A stretch of 64,000 nt of DNA from Lysinibacillus sp. OF-1. GTDB taxonomy: Bacteria; Bacillota; Bacilli; Bacillales_A; Planococcaceae. A program made the translations under genes and the position numbers. The notes under the pieces were generated by a model that saw nothing but the letters and a program-made list of their open reading frames with translations, did not search any database and was not told where the DNA came from. The stretch lies in assembly GCF_028356935.1 (NCBI RefSeq), contig NZ_CP102798.1, positions 372,001 to 436,000 of the forward strand, in the 5' to 3' direction. Shown here piece by piece: positions 54,030 to 63,798 of the stretch. How positions within the stretch are numbered: the stretch's first letter is position 1; each line of letters opens with the position of its first letter.

Positions 54030-55442
54030 CTATTGACGATATGGTAGTATTTCTGATACCGTTACGAATTCATAACCTTGCTCCTGTAAATAGGCAAGGA
54101 CAGCATCAAGTCCATCCGCAGTAGATTGATGTATATCGTGCATTAGGACAATGGCATTATTGTGCAAATTATTTTTTACATGTGGCAATAATTGCTGTGC
54201 ATTGCGATGCTTCCAATCCAATGTATCAATCGACCATAGCACTACAGGTATAGGGATCTCGGCATTAATCGTGTCATTAGTTGCACCATAAGGTGGTCTG
54301 AAAACTGTAGCACCATGATTAATTGCCTTTTCTATTTCATTGGCTGTAGTATTGTACTCTTTCATCACTTGCTCTTGTGTAAGCTTTGTTAAGACAGGGT
54401 GGTTCCACGAATGATTGCCAATTTCATGGCCCCGCGCCAATACATCTCTTGCAATATCAGGATAATATTGTACTCGACTACCGAGCATAAAGAAGGTTGC
54501 TTTTGCGTGATACTTATCGAGAATGTTTAAAATTTGTTCCGTCACTTTTGGATGTGGACCATCATCAAATGTTAATGCAATACGTTTCTTATTCGGATCA
54601 CCTGTAGGCGGTGGATTTGTTGGTTTTACATTTTCCATAGCAATTTGAAACTCAGAGGCTAACAATGGGTTAATAAGTGAAAGGGGTAGTTTCACTATTG
54701 GGGCACCTGCTGCTCCGCTAGCAATCTCATATTCATTGAAATAGAATTGTAATGAATCGTCGACAATAGCAAAGCGATTGAAGTTAGACCATTTTGGCTC
54801 TGTAGCTTTCAGTAATTCATCAGTGAAAAGCTCATCCTTTATTTGAAGGTTTTTCTGCAAATCCTTTCGTACATTGGCAGCTAACGTTGATAAGTTGTTC
54901 TCGTCATTTTGTAGAAGGGTTTGAATTGTAATTTGCTCGCCTGTTTCGTTATTAATGAAGAATGTTTTCGTTGAGACTTCATGATTAGCTCCACCAAGGT
55001 ACTCCATTTTTGTTAGAACAAAGGAATAATAATGCTCTCGGTATGGAAATGTTTCAAGACTAATATTTAATTCACCCATAGCTTCTTTATCTTTATTTTT
55101 TTTCATAGATGCTAGATAGTTTTCTTTTGAATCCGATATGTATTGTAATACGGCGTCATTAAAAACTTTGTTATCTGTTTGTGGGTAATGTATAGCAAAT
55201 GGTGTTCGTTTATCATTAGAAACGTCTGTAACAATACGTATGCCTGGAAACGCAGAACTTTCAGTCGATAAATTACTATTGACCGATTCTGTCTTAGATT
55301 CTTCTTTTGAAGCACTAATCTTTTGAAACTTAAATTCATCCTTTGATAGGATAATAACTAGTATAACTGTTGTTAAGGTTACAATAAGGCCCAGTAATAA
55401 AAAATCAATTATTGGACCGCGTTTTTTTCTGCGTTCCTGCAT
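54030..55442 (-). CDS. pdaC: PdaC-type polysaccharide deacetylase
   Basis: Has 470 residues from ATG 55442 (MQERRKKR), close to B. subtilis PdaC (467). One membrane anchor (about 14-32), DUF4163 and DUF3298 modules (about 75-275), then a NodB deacetylase domain: TFDDGPHP (metal Asp), HEIGNHSWNHPVL (His pair), RPPYGATND, and VLMHDIH. It deacetylates peptidoglycan or chitin oligomers at the surface. GAGGGGAG is 13 nt before this ATG, rather far; ATG 55499 has no ribosome site at all. Confidence 0.88.
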   Translation of the reverse strand: MQERRKKRGPIIDFLLLGLIVTLTTVILVIILSKDEFKFQKISASKEESKTESVNSNLSTESSAFPGIRIVTDVSNDKRTPFAIHYPQTDNKVFNDAVLQYISDSKENYLASMKKNKDKEAMGELNISLETFPYREHYYSFVLTKMEYLGGANHEVSTKTFFINNETGEQITIQTLLQNDENNLSTLAANVRKDLQKNLQIKDELFTDELLKATEPKWSNFNRFAIVDDSLQFYFNEYEIASGAAGAPIVKLPLSLINPLLASEFQIAMENVKPTNPPPTGDPNKKRIALTFDDGPHPKVTEQILNILDKYHAKATFFMLGSRVQYYPDIARDVLARGHEIGNHSWNHPVLTKLTQEQVMKEYNTTANEIEKAINHGATVFRPPYGATNDTINAEIPIPVVLWSIDTLDWKHRNAQQLLPHVKNNLHNNAIVLMHDIHQSTADGLDAVLAYLQEQGYEFVTVSEILPYRQ

Positions 55443-55778
55443 GGTGTTGGATACGCTCCCCTCTTTTTTATTCTCTATACAATCAGACGTGTTAATCATT
55501 AAAAAAGTTATACAAATTACGGATCTTTTAATGTTAATTTATAGTAATTATTTTAAATCGGCTATCCTTCTATAGGGTATCAATCGAATGTTGTTGTACT
55601 TCTTTTAAAGTGGTTGTAAAATACCTACTAAAATAGAAAAAACATGCTCAATAATTGTTAATTCATGAAAATTAAATTGAAAGAAAGCTAACTGTTTATG
55701 CTGAAATTTTCAGTTGAGTTTTTATTGGCAGTTCGATAATATTGGCAAGGAACCTTTTGAAGGAGGCAGATAGCTGTA
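55443..55778. other. Divergent intergenic region, nothing recognisable
   Basis: About 335 bp of AT-rich DNA between the deacetylase and the ThrE-like pair. I see no convincing promoter pair, repeat or RNA. GGAGG for the next gene is at its end. Confidence 0.3.
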
Positions 55779-56531
55779 ATGGTCTTACAAGAAGCGGATA
55801 ATGAACTTACGATTGACTGTTTGTTGCTTGCAGGGCGTATTATGATTGAAAGTGGAGCAGAAACATATCGTGTGGAGGATACGATGCTGCGGATGGCACA
55901 TACTCAAAATATGCCAGATGCTCAATGTTATGCCACACCAACTGGAATCATTTTTTCGTTAGGCAAGACACAGCCGACGCGAATTACATCAATTTCCAGT
56001 AGGGTTACAGATTTACAAAAAATAGCCTTGGTAAATTCAGTATCTCGGAGACTCACATCTCACATCATAACATTAGAAGAAGCTTATGACGAGTTAAAGT
56101 CGATACAAAAAACAAATTATTTTTTACCAACTTATTTACAAGTTTTGTCAGCCGCACTTGCAAGTGGGTGTTTCCTGATTATGTTTAAGGGAGGATGGTC
56201 GGATTTTCCGGTAGCTTGTATAGCGGGTGGGATGGGTTTTCTAGTACTTGTGATGATCAACCATTTAACAAGGGTGAAGTTTTTCTCTGAATTTACGGCA
56301 TCACTTGTTCTCGGCTTTGTGGCCTTCTTAGCAGTAAAGTATGGTTATGGAACTGAACTTGATAAAATTATTATTAGTTCTGTCATGCCACTTGTACCAG
56401 GTATTTTGATTACCAATGCTGTTCGTGATTTAATGGCGGGTCATTTTATGTCAGGGATGGCAAAGGGAGCAGAGGCCTTTTTAACAGCCTTTGCAATCGG
56501 TGCAGCAATTGCCGTCACGCTAGGATTTTAG
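55779..56531 (+). CDS. ThrE-family exporter, large subunit (YjjP-like)
   Basis: Has 250 residues. Cytoplasmic N-terminal domain with LLLAGRIMIESGAETYRVEDTM and CYATPTGIIFS, then five membrane segments with MPLVPGILITNAVRDLMAGH. This is the N-terminal half of threonine/serine exporters; the other half is the next gene. Members export threonine, serine or succinate. GAAGGAGG precedes the ATG. Confidence 0.88.
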   Translation: MVLQEADNELTIDCLLLAGRIMIESGAETYRVEDTMLRMAHTQNMPDAQCYATPTGIIFSLGKTQPTRITSISSRVTDLQKIALVNSVSRRLTSHIITLEEAYDELKSIQKTNYFLPTYLQVLSAALASGCFLIMFKGGWSDFPVACIAGGMGFLVLVMINHLTRVKFFSEFTASLVLGFVAFLAVKYGYGTELDKIIISSVMPLVPGILITNAVRDLMAGHFMSGMAKGAEAFLTAFAIGAAIAVTLGF

Positions 56532-56543
56532 GAGGCGGACAAT

Positions 56544-57020
56544 ATGCAGATGATGGACATTCTTATACAATTAATTGTTAGTTTTTTTGCGACAGCTGGG
56601 ATCGCCATTCTTTTTAATGTTCCTAGAAAAACATTACTTCATTGTGGTCTTGTTGGAGTAATTGGCTGGATTATCTATTACGTTTTAACAGAGCAAGGAA
56701 TGGATGTCGTCAAAGCTTCTTTCTTTGGCTCGTTTGTCATTGCCATAGTTGCCCATTTGTATGCGCGACGTTTTAAAATACCAATGATTATTTTTATCGT
56801 TGGTGGAATTATTCCGTTGGTGCCAGGAGGGATGGCATATAATGCCATGCGAAATGTTGTAGAGGACGATTACTTACAAGGCTTACAGTATGGCCTAAAG
56901 GCATTTTTAATTACAGGTGCAATTGTGATCGGTCTAGTCTTTGCGGAAGTAATTATTCAACTTATTTTCCGTTCAGTCCGTTCAAGTAAAGTAAAATTAC
57001 AAAAGGTCTATAAAAAATAG
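56544..57020 (+). CDS. ThrE-family exporter, small subunit (YjjB-like)
   Basis: Has 158 residues with five membrane segments; motifs ILFNVPRKTLLHCGLVG and IPLVPGGMAYNAMRN are typical of the ThrE_2 half. It starts 12 bp after the large-subunit gene with AGGAGGCGG, so the two subunits are co-translated and form one transporter. Confidence 0.88.
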   Translation: MQMMDILIQLIVSFFATAGIAILFNVPRKTLLHCGLVGVIGWIIYYVLTEQGMDVVKASFFGSFVIAIVAHLYARRFKIPMIIFIVGGIIPLVPGGMAYNAMRNVVEDDYLQGLQYGLKAFLITGAIVIGLVFAEVIIQLIFRSVRSSKVKLQKVYKK

Positions 57021-57054
57021 AAGGAGGCTGCGTTTAGCTTAACGCAGCCTCCTT
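57021..57054. terminator. Bidirectional terminator
   Basis: AAGGAGGCTGCGTT (57021-57034) pairs perfectly with AACGCAGCCTCCTT (57041-57054). The T run is better on the minus strand. Confidence 0.9.
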
Positions 57055-57063
57055 AATTACTTA

Positions 57064-59088
57064 TTATTTTTTACTAAGCAATACTTCAATTTCATCTGGT
57101 GTAACTGGCTTACTAATATAATAGCCTTGAATGGCGTCACAACCATATGTGATTAATAGGTCTGCTTGCTCAGCCGTTTCGACACCCTCGGCTACAACTT
57201 TCAGTTCCATAGATTTACCAAGTTGTACCATACCATGCATAAGTTTTTGGCTCTTTTCAGATTTTAATAGAGAATTCGTAAACGTTTGATCAATTTTTAG
57301 TGTATCAATCGGTAAAATCTGCATATATCTAAATGATCCATAGCCAGTTCCAAAATCATCTAATACGAAAGAGATGCCTTCGTTTTCAAGCTTGCGCATT
57401 TGCTGTGCGATAGATGTGGCAGCTTCCGCCTCTAAAGCAAATTTTTCAGTAATTTCAATTTGTAGAAGATTTGCTGGACAACCTGTTTTTGCGAGCACTT
57501 CAAGTATGGATTTTGCCATATTTTTATCGCGGAATTCGCGAACAGAAGAGTTAATAGATACTTTTAAATCATGACCCGCCCTTTTCCAAAGTAATGCCTG
57601 CTCACAAGCTTTTTCTAGCATAAAGGAACCGATATTATTAATAAGGCCTGTTTCTTCCGCAATCGGAATTAATTCATCAGGCGCAACAACGCCAATTACC
57701 TCGTCTTCCCATCTTACAAGTGCTTCAACAGCTGTAATTTTACCAGAATAAACATCAATTTGTGGCTGATAAAGTACCTTTAAATTCTTCTGATCAAGTG
57801 CTTGAAGTAAACGTTTTTCAATTAAAGCTTTACGATTTAAAGCTTTATGTGTTGCTGTTGACAGGGAAACAACTTTGTCCCCACCAGCCTCACGCACTGT
57901 TGAAATGGTAGCAATTGAGGCTTTCATAAGTTGAGAGAATGTTGTTTGGTCTTCTGGATATCTTGTAATGCCACCACTAATAGAAATTGGGACAGCAATA
58001 TTGCCGCTATAAATAGGGTGCTGTTGTAAGTAAGATAAGAACCCTTGAATAAACCACTCACTTAAAGGGGTAATGACAACAAAATCATTTTCATTTATAC
58101 GAGCCATTGTGCTATCTTGGAAATACATTTTTATTCGATTTGTAAATTCAATAATAAGGCTTTGATCGATTTGTTGGTCATGTAATTCTTTTAGAGTATA
58201 AAATTTATCAATACTTAGATAAACAAAAGAAAAATGTCTTTGCTCTTCAATCATATTGGTAATGACTTTTTCAAGTCGATGTGCATTCATCAGCCCAGTT
58301 TCTGTATCGATATAAGCTATTTTTTCTAGCTGATGTTGAATGGTTTTCGATTTAGTAATATCTTTTTCAATTAAGATAAATTGTTGTTCATTTGTTTCGA
58401 GATTAAAAGTAGGAATGGCTGTTAGCAATACCCAATAGGATTGGCCTATTTTTGTGATTTTTTCAACTTCGCCTTGCCACGTATGACCATTGTTTAAATT
58501 ACGCCAAATCGTATTTGTGATTTTTTCGCTCGCTTCATTATCCGGGAATAACTGCCAAAATGTTTTGCCGATTACACGCTTTGGCGTCCATTGACTTGTC
58601 TTTAAAAATTCATTATTACATTCTAAGATAAATCCATCGTGATCGAGTGTGACAGTCATGAATGTAGCATCTAAACCTGACTTGATATTAACAAATGTAC
58701 TGCAATGTGAAACAGCATTCGTCATTAATTCTGGTAGCATAAAGATTAGTAGAATAAAACGTTCTCCTTCTTCTGTATAAGGCTTCGCTAACAGGGCTGT
58801 CGTTATTTCTGTGTTTGACGTTGTGTATACTTGAATTTTATCTAAATACGTACTGTCCTCATTTTGTAAAATAGACTGAAATGTTTCTACAGGAAGCTGA
58901 CGTAGTAGATTTTCGAGTATAGATGGAGTAGTATTTCCTTTAATATCATCGGCTGACAATCCAATCAGATGTTCTGCGCTCTTTCCCCAGATAGTCGCTT
59001 GTCCATCTTGATTTATGATAATTGCAGGAAAAGGAAGTGAATTTAAATAATGTTCATCAATCGTAAATGATTTATGCATATGACTCAT
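57064..59088 (-). CDS. PAS-PAS-GGDEF(degenerate)-EAL c-di-GMP phosphodiesterase
   Basis: Has 674 residues, soluble. PAS 1 (about 8-115), PAS 2 (about 135-245), GGDEF-like domain (250-415) in which the active-site motif is NENDF (332-336), so no cyclase activity is expected, and EAL domain (about 425-672) with EALVRW (455-460), DDFGTGYGS (577-585), LKID and VAEGVE, all present. It should degrade c-di-GMP. ATG 59088 (MSHMHKS) has AAGGAG upstream; the longer frame begins with TTG before that site. It could oppose the GGDEF protein at 8266. Confidence 0.88.
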   Translation of the reverse strand: MSHMHKSFTIDEHYLNSLPFPAIIINQDGQATIWGKSAEHLIGLSADDIKGNTTPSILENLLRQLPVETFQSILQNEDSTYLDKIQVYTTSNTEITTALLAKPYTEEGERFILLIFMLPELMTNAVSHCSTFVNIKSGLDATFMTVTLDHDGFILECNNEFLKTSQWTPKRVIGKTFWQLFPDNEASEKITNTIWRNLNNGHTWQGEVEKITKIGQSYWVLLTAIPTFNLETNEQQFILIEKDITKSKTIQHQLEKIAYIDTETGLMNAHRLEKVITNMIEEQRHFSFVYLSIDKFYTLKELHDQQIDQSLIIEFTNRIKMYFQDSTMARINENDFVVITPLSEWFIQGFLSYLQQHPIYSGNIAVPISISGGITRYPEDQTTFSQLMKASIATISTVREAGGDKVVSLSTATHKALNRKALIEKRLLQALDQKNLKVLYQPQIDVYSGKITAVEALVRWEDEVIGVVAPDELIPIAEETGLINNIGSFMLEKACEQALLWKRAGHDLKVSINSSVREFRDKNMAKSILEVLAKTGCPANLLQIEITEKFALEAEAATSIAQQMRKLENEGISFVLDDFGTGYGSFRYMQILPIDTLKIDQTFTNSLLKSEKSQKLMHGMVQLGKSMELKVVAEGVETAEQADLLITYGCDAIQGYYISKPVTPDEIEVLLSKK

Positions 59089-59274
59089 GATTTTTCGATC
59101 TCCTTGGGTAATCAATATATACTAATATTATAGTTAATTATCGGGAATTAGTCATTATGAATATAATTGTAAATATTTGATAATGAAGAAAAATAGGACT
59201 TTTCTCGTGATGTGTAAGAAAAGATTTGAAGAAAAGTAACAATTTTTAGTACGTATATAGGAAGCAGGATTGGT

Positions 59275-60168
59275 ATGGAACGTTTAAAAGGAATATTATT
59301 TATTGTCTCGGGTGCTATGTTATGGGGAGCAACTGGCCCTTTGATGGAGTGGCTACTTAACCATACATCATTGACCGTCTCCTTTATGTTAACAGTCCGT
59401 TTATCGGTTGCAGGTATATTACTACTTACATATTTATTGTTAACAGGAAAAAATATTTTTAGTATTTGGCAGCATAAACTCTGGGGTAGACAGCTCATTA
59501 CTTTTGGTATTGCAGGGATGCTAGGTGTACAATTTGCTTTTGTTGCTGCTATAAATGAAAGCAACGCAGTACTTGCGACCTTACTACAATTTTTAGCGCC
59601 CATTTTTGTTGTGGCATATGTCTCTCTTAGTTTAAAGAAATGGCCACCAAAATATCAAGTATTAGGGATTGTTGGTACCCTTATAGGGTTATTTCTATTA
59701 CTAACGAACGCTTCGTTTGAAAGTTTGCTTATTAGTCCAAAAGCCTTGCTTTGGGGTATAGCAGTAGGCTTAACATTTGCATTTTACACACTGTATCCTG
59801 CACGCTTAATGAAGGAGTGGAGTGTGCTATTAGTAGTTGGCTGGGGCATGCTGGTAGGTGGTTTAACATTAGGCTTAGTGAGCCGTGTGTGGCAGTCCAA
59901 CCAATGGGTTGTTTTAACAGATTTTAAGATACTTATGTTAGTCGTTGCATTAATATTTTTTGGAACAGTAGCCTTTATTCTGTTTTTAAGTAGTATGAAA
60001 TATATTACAGCAGTGGAGACGAGTATCCTTTCCAGTATCGAACCATTAACAGCAATGGTTATTTCAGTCATTGTATTCGGTACATCTTTAGGTTTTTGGC
60101 AATTAATAGGTGTTTTCGTTATGCTTGTTTGTGTAACCTGGCTTTCGGTAGCAGGCGAAAAAGCATAA
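59275..60168 (+). CDS. EamA/DMT-family transporter
   Basis: Has 297 residues with ten membrane segments in two repeats (VSGAMLWGATGPLMEWL; IAVGLTFAFYTLYPARLM; SSIEPLTAMVISVIVFG). Third DMT exporter in the window. GGAAGCAGG precedes the ATG. Substrate unknown. Confidence 0.85.
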   Translation: MERLKGILFIVSGAMLWGATGPLMEWLLNHTSLTVSFMLTVRLSVAGILLLTYLLLTGKNIFSIWQHKLWGRQLITFGIAGMLGVQFAFVAAINESNAVLATLLQFLAPIFVVAYVSLSLKKWPPKYQVLGIVGTLIGLFLLLTNASFESLLISPKALLWGIAVGLTFAFYTLYPARLMKEWSVLLVVGWGMLVGGLTLGLVSRVWQSNQWVVLTDFKILMLVVALIFFGTVAFILFLSSMKYITAVETSILSSIEPLTAMVISVIVFGTSLGFWQLIGVFVMLVCVTWLSVAGEKA

Positions 60169-60233
60169 ATATACTATTGGGTTAGGATTTTTTAACTAGC
60201 TTTATATTTTATCTCTGACAAGGGGGAAAGAAT

Positions 60234-61955
60234 GTGAAAGAAGTTTTTTCCTATGTAAGACCATATAAATGGACTGCCATTTTTGCTTTATGTTTAATGC
60301 TTTTAGAATTATTTGTGGAGCTTGTACAGCCACTCATTATGGCAAAAATAATTGACGAAGGTGTACGAGCCCAAAATCAAGGCATGATTTTGCAATGGGG
60401 AGCTGTTTTACTTGCACTATCAATCGTAGCCTTTATAGCGGGAGTCATTAACTCTTATTTCTCCTCTCATACAGCACAAAGCTTTTCATATGATTTACGA
60501 AATGCCATGTTTGATAAAATTCAATCCTTTACACTAGCAACCTATCAAAAATTTTCCACAGCGTCGCTCATTACTAGATTAACGAATGATGTCACACAGG
60601 TACAAACGGTACTGTTTATGAGCTTACGTATTATGCTTCGAGCACCGCTTGCTGTTATAGGAAGTATTGTAATGGCCTTTGTTGTAAATGCCAAATTGGC
60701 GCTGTTTTTAGTGATAGGCGCACCCATCATCTTTATTTTTCTTATTTTTATGGTGGCGAAGGGTGTGTCTTATTTTGGACGTGTACAGAAGAGGGTAGAT
60801 CGTTTAAATAGGGTATTACAGGAGAATTTACAGGCAATTCGTTTAGTGAAGGCCTATTTACGTGGAGCATATGAGGCTACACGCTTCGATGAAGTTGCTT
60901 CACGCTTAAAAATGGATACAGTAAAGGCTTTACGCATTATGGAATATATTATGCCTGTTCTATTATTCATCATGAACATGAGCTTGCTTGCCGTTTTATG
61001 GTTTGGTACAAAGCAAATTGCCACAGGGACAACGCCACTTGGCGATATTGTAGCTATTGTCAATTATGCCATGCGTATGACCGGCTCGTTTTCAATGTTT
61101 GCGTTTATTATTATTTTTTATGCGCGTGCAAAGGCCTCCGCAGAACGTATGGCAGAAGTACTATCTATGGAAAATGAGGTGGAGGATATTTCCCACTCAG
61201 AAGAAGTAGATAGCACAATGCAATATGGAGAGCTAACCTTTGAACATGTTTGTTTTACCTATCCAGGAGGAGATGCTCCCGTCCTGTCAGATGTGAGTTT
61301 TCAAGTGAGGTCAGGAGAAAAATTAGCGATTATGGGGGCAACCGGTGCTGGAAAGTCAACATTGTTACAGCTAATTCCTCGTTTTTATGAAGTAACGCAA
61401 GGAAGAATTCTTGTGGAAGGGCAGGATGTTCAGGACTGGGAATTGCAAGAGCTACGTGAAATCATTGGTTATGTCCCTCAGCAATCATTATTGTTTACAG
61501 GAAGTATTGCAGATAATGTACGTTGGGGAGATACTCAGGCTGAAATGGATGCTGTACTACAGGCTACAATGCAGGCACAAATACATGCATCTGTGGAAGA
61601 TTTCCCAAATGGTTACGACACTAAGGTTGGACAAAAAGGTGTTAATTTATCAGGGGGCCAAAAACAAAGACTATCTATTGCTAGAGCTCTTTTGAGGAAG
61701 GGGCATATTTTAATGCTTGATGATAGTACAAGTGCCTTAGATGTTAAAACTGAACAGTCTTTGTGGGAGGCATTAAGTGAAGAGAAGGCAACAATGCTTG
61801 TTGTCACACAAAAAATTCGCACAGCTAAAGGTGCAGACCGTATTTTACTGATCGATGCTGGAAAAGTGGTTGCATATGGTACACATGAAGAGCTTTTACA
61901 AACTTCAACGCTCTATAAAAAAATTGCAATCTCCCAACAGGAGGTGGAGGATTAA
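60234..61955 (+). CDS. Heterodimeric ABC exporter, degenerate-site subunit (YfiB-like)
   Basis: Has 573 residues, the same length as B. subtilis YfiB. Six membrane segments (about 15-300), then the nucleotide-binding domain: Walker A GATGAGKST (368-376), signature LSGGQ (472-476), Walker B LMLDD with Asp497 in place of the catalytic Glu, and Gln526 in place of the H-loop His (TQKIRT). Its own ATP site is therefore non-catalytic, as in other heterodimeric exporters. GTG start with GGGGGAAAG upstream. Stop overlaps the next start by 1 bp. Confidence 0.9.
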   Translation: MKEVFSYVRPYKWTAIFALCLMLLELFVELVQPLIMAKIIDEGVRAQNQGMILQWGAVLLALSIVAFIAGVINSYFSSHTAQSFSYDLRNAMFDKIQSFTLATYQKFSTASLITRLTNDVTQVQTVLFMSLRIMLRAPLAVIGSIVMAFVVNAKLALFLVIGAPIIFIFLIFMVAKGVSYFGRVQKRVDRLNRVLQENLQAIRLVKAYLRGAYEATRFDEVASRLKMDTVKALRIMEYIMPVLLFIMNMSLLAVLWFGTKQIATGTTPLGDIVAIVNYAMRMTGSFSMFAFIIIFYARAKASAERMAEVLSMENEVEDISHSEEVDSTMQYGELTFEHVCFTYPGGDAPVLSDVSFQVRSGEKLAIMGATGAGKSTLLQLIPRFYEVTQGRILVEGQDVQDWELQELREIIGYVPQQSLLFTGSIADNVRWGDTQAEMDAVLQATMQAQIHASVEDFPNGYDTKVGQKGVNLSGGQKQRLSIARALLRKGHILMLDDSTSALDVKTEQSLWEALSEEKATMLVVTQKIRTAKGADRILLIDAGKVVAYGTHEELLQTSTLYKKIAISQQEVED

Positions 61956-63787
61956 TGGGATTTTTCCAAAAACCTTTTGGCTATGAGCCGATTTTGACTA
62001 AAGATGATCTGAAGCAAGCTGTGAAGAAAAAGAAAGGGCCTCGTGCAGCAGATTGGAAAAGTACATTGCTTCGACTATGGAAAATTGTCGACGAACAACG
62101 CACACTCCTCATTGTGGTTCTTTTACTAGTGATGCTCAGTTCAATTTTAGCTTTAGTTGGTCCTTATTTAATCGGTCAAATGATTGATAATTATGTTATG
62201 CATGGCAAGCTTTCAGGTTTAGGTAAGTGGATTGGTGTATTAATTGGTATTTATATTCTGTTAGCTGTTTCACTTTTTCTACAAAACTATTGGATGATTG
62301 GTATTGCTCAGCAGACTATTTATAGATTACGAACAAGTATATTTGCTCATTTTCAACGATTGCCAGTTGCGTTCTTTGATCGTCGTCAACATGGTGAACT
62401 GATGAGTCGTATGACGAATGATATTGAAGCTGTCAGCTCTACCTTAAATAGCTCTTTTATCCAAGTGTTTTCAAGTGTACTTACGCTTGGAGGAACCGTC
62501 ATTATTATGCTTAGTTTAAGCCCTTTGCTGACAGTGCTGACGATGACAATTATTCCGCTGATGTTTTGGGCTATGCGCTGGATTACACGGCGTACAGCAC
62601 CCTTATTTAAAGAGCAGCAAGTAGCTATTGGCGCTTTGAATGGGATGATAGAGGAAACAATTTCAGGGCAGCGGATTGTCAAAGCTTTCTCACAAGAAGA
62701 GCGTATGAAAGCAGAGTTTCGAGAAAAAAGCTCGCGATTAAGAAGAACCGGTTTTTGGGCACAGACTTACTCGGGCTATATTCCTAAAGTCATGAACTTT
62801 TTAAATAATATGAGCTTTACAATTGTTGCAGGTATAGGAGGCGTGCTTGCGTTATATGGGCATGTGTCGATAGGGGTTATTGTTATATTCACTGAATATG
62901 CACGACAATTTACACGTCCTTTAAATGATTTAGCAAACCAGTTCAATACAGTACTATCAGCCATTGCTGGTGCAGAGCGCGTATTTGCCTTGCTTGATGA
63001 ACAACCAGAGGCAGAAACCGTTCCAGCACAAAAGCATCAGTTATTGGGGCATGTGGCGTTTAAGCATGTGTATTTTAAATATGAGCTGGAAGAAGAAGCT
63101 TACACACTAAAGAATGTTAATTTTAAAGTAGAACCTGGACAAACGGTAGCCCTTGTTGGTGCGACTGGAGCTGGGAAAACAACAATCCTCCAACTGATTG
63201 CAAGGTTTTATGAGGTAACAAAGGGTGAGGTATTATTTGATGGCATAAATGTACAGCAAATAGATCGTCAATCCCTTCGCTCACAGATGGCTTTTGTATT
63301 GCAGGACCCCTTTTTATTTGAGACTTCTGTTCGTGAAAATATCCGATATGGTCGACTGGATGCAAGTGATGCAGAGATTGAGAAAGCTGCCAAGCAAGCG
63401 AATGCCCATGACTTTATCATGAAGCTCAAAGATGGCTATGATACGATTCTTGCTGCGGATGGACGCGAGATATCACAAGGTCAGAAGCAGTTACTCTCTA
63501 TAGCAAGGGCGCTTATTGCTGATCCGAAAATTTTACTTTTGGATGAGGCGACAAGCAGTATCGATACTGTGACGGAAATGGCGATACAAGAGGCGCTTGA
63601 TACGTTAATGCAGGGTCGCACTAGTTTTGTTATTGCCCATCGATTAAACACTGTGCATAATGCCGATATGATTTTAGTTATGCAAAAAGGTGAGTTAGTT
63701 GAAGCTGGGCCTCAGCAAAAACTAATTGAATCAGGTGGCCTTTATGCGCAAATGCTTCAGTCCTCCTCACATCATCTTGAGGAATAG
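61955..63787 (+). CDS. Heterodimeric ABC exporter, catalytic subunit (YfiC-like)
   Basis: Has 610 residues. Extra N-terminal basic extension (KKKKGPRAADWK), six membrane segments, and a nucleotide-binding domain with Walker A GATGAGKTT, Walker B ILLLDEATSS (catalytic Glu present), H-loop AHRLNT, but signature ISQGQ instead of LSGGQ. It complements the partner: this subunit supplies the catalytic Walker/H-loop side and the partner the intact signature. Probable multidrug or lipid-like exporter. GGAGG precedes the start. Confidence 0.9.
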   Translation: MGFFQKPFGYEPILTKDDLKQAVKKKKGPRAADWKSTLLRLWKIVDEQRTLLIVVLLLVMLSSILALVGPYLIGQMIDNYVMHGKLSGLGKWIGVLIGIYILLAVSLFLQNYWMIGIAQQTIYRLRTSIFAHFQRLPVAFFDRRQHGELMSRMTNDIEAVSSTLNSSFIQVFSSVLTLGGTVIIMLSLSPLLTVLTMTIIPLMFWAMRWITRRTAPLFKEQQVAIGALNGMIEETISGQRIVKAFSQEERMKAEFREKSSRLRRTGFWAQTYSGYIPKVMNFLNNMSFTIVAGIGGVLALYGHVSIGVIVIFTEYARQFTRPLNDLANQFNTVLSAIAGAERVFALLDEQPEAETVPAQKHQLLGHVAFKHVYFKYELEEEAYTLKNVNFKVEPGQTVALVGATGAGKTTILQLIARFYEVTKGEVLFDGINVQQIDRQSLRSQMAFVLQDPFLFETSVRENIRYGRLDASDAEIEKAAKQANAHDFIMKLKDGYDTILAADGREISQGQKQLLSIARALIADPKILLLDEATSSIDTVTEMAIQEALDTLMQGRTSFVIAHRLNTVHNADMILVMQKGELVEAGPQQKLIESGGLYAQMLQSSSHHLEE

Positions 63788-63798
63788 ATGAAAAAGGT

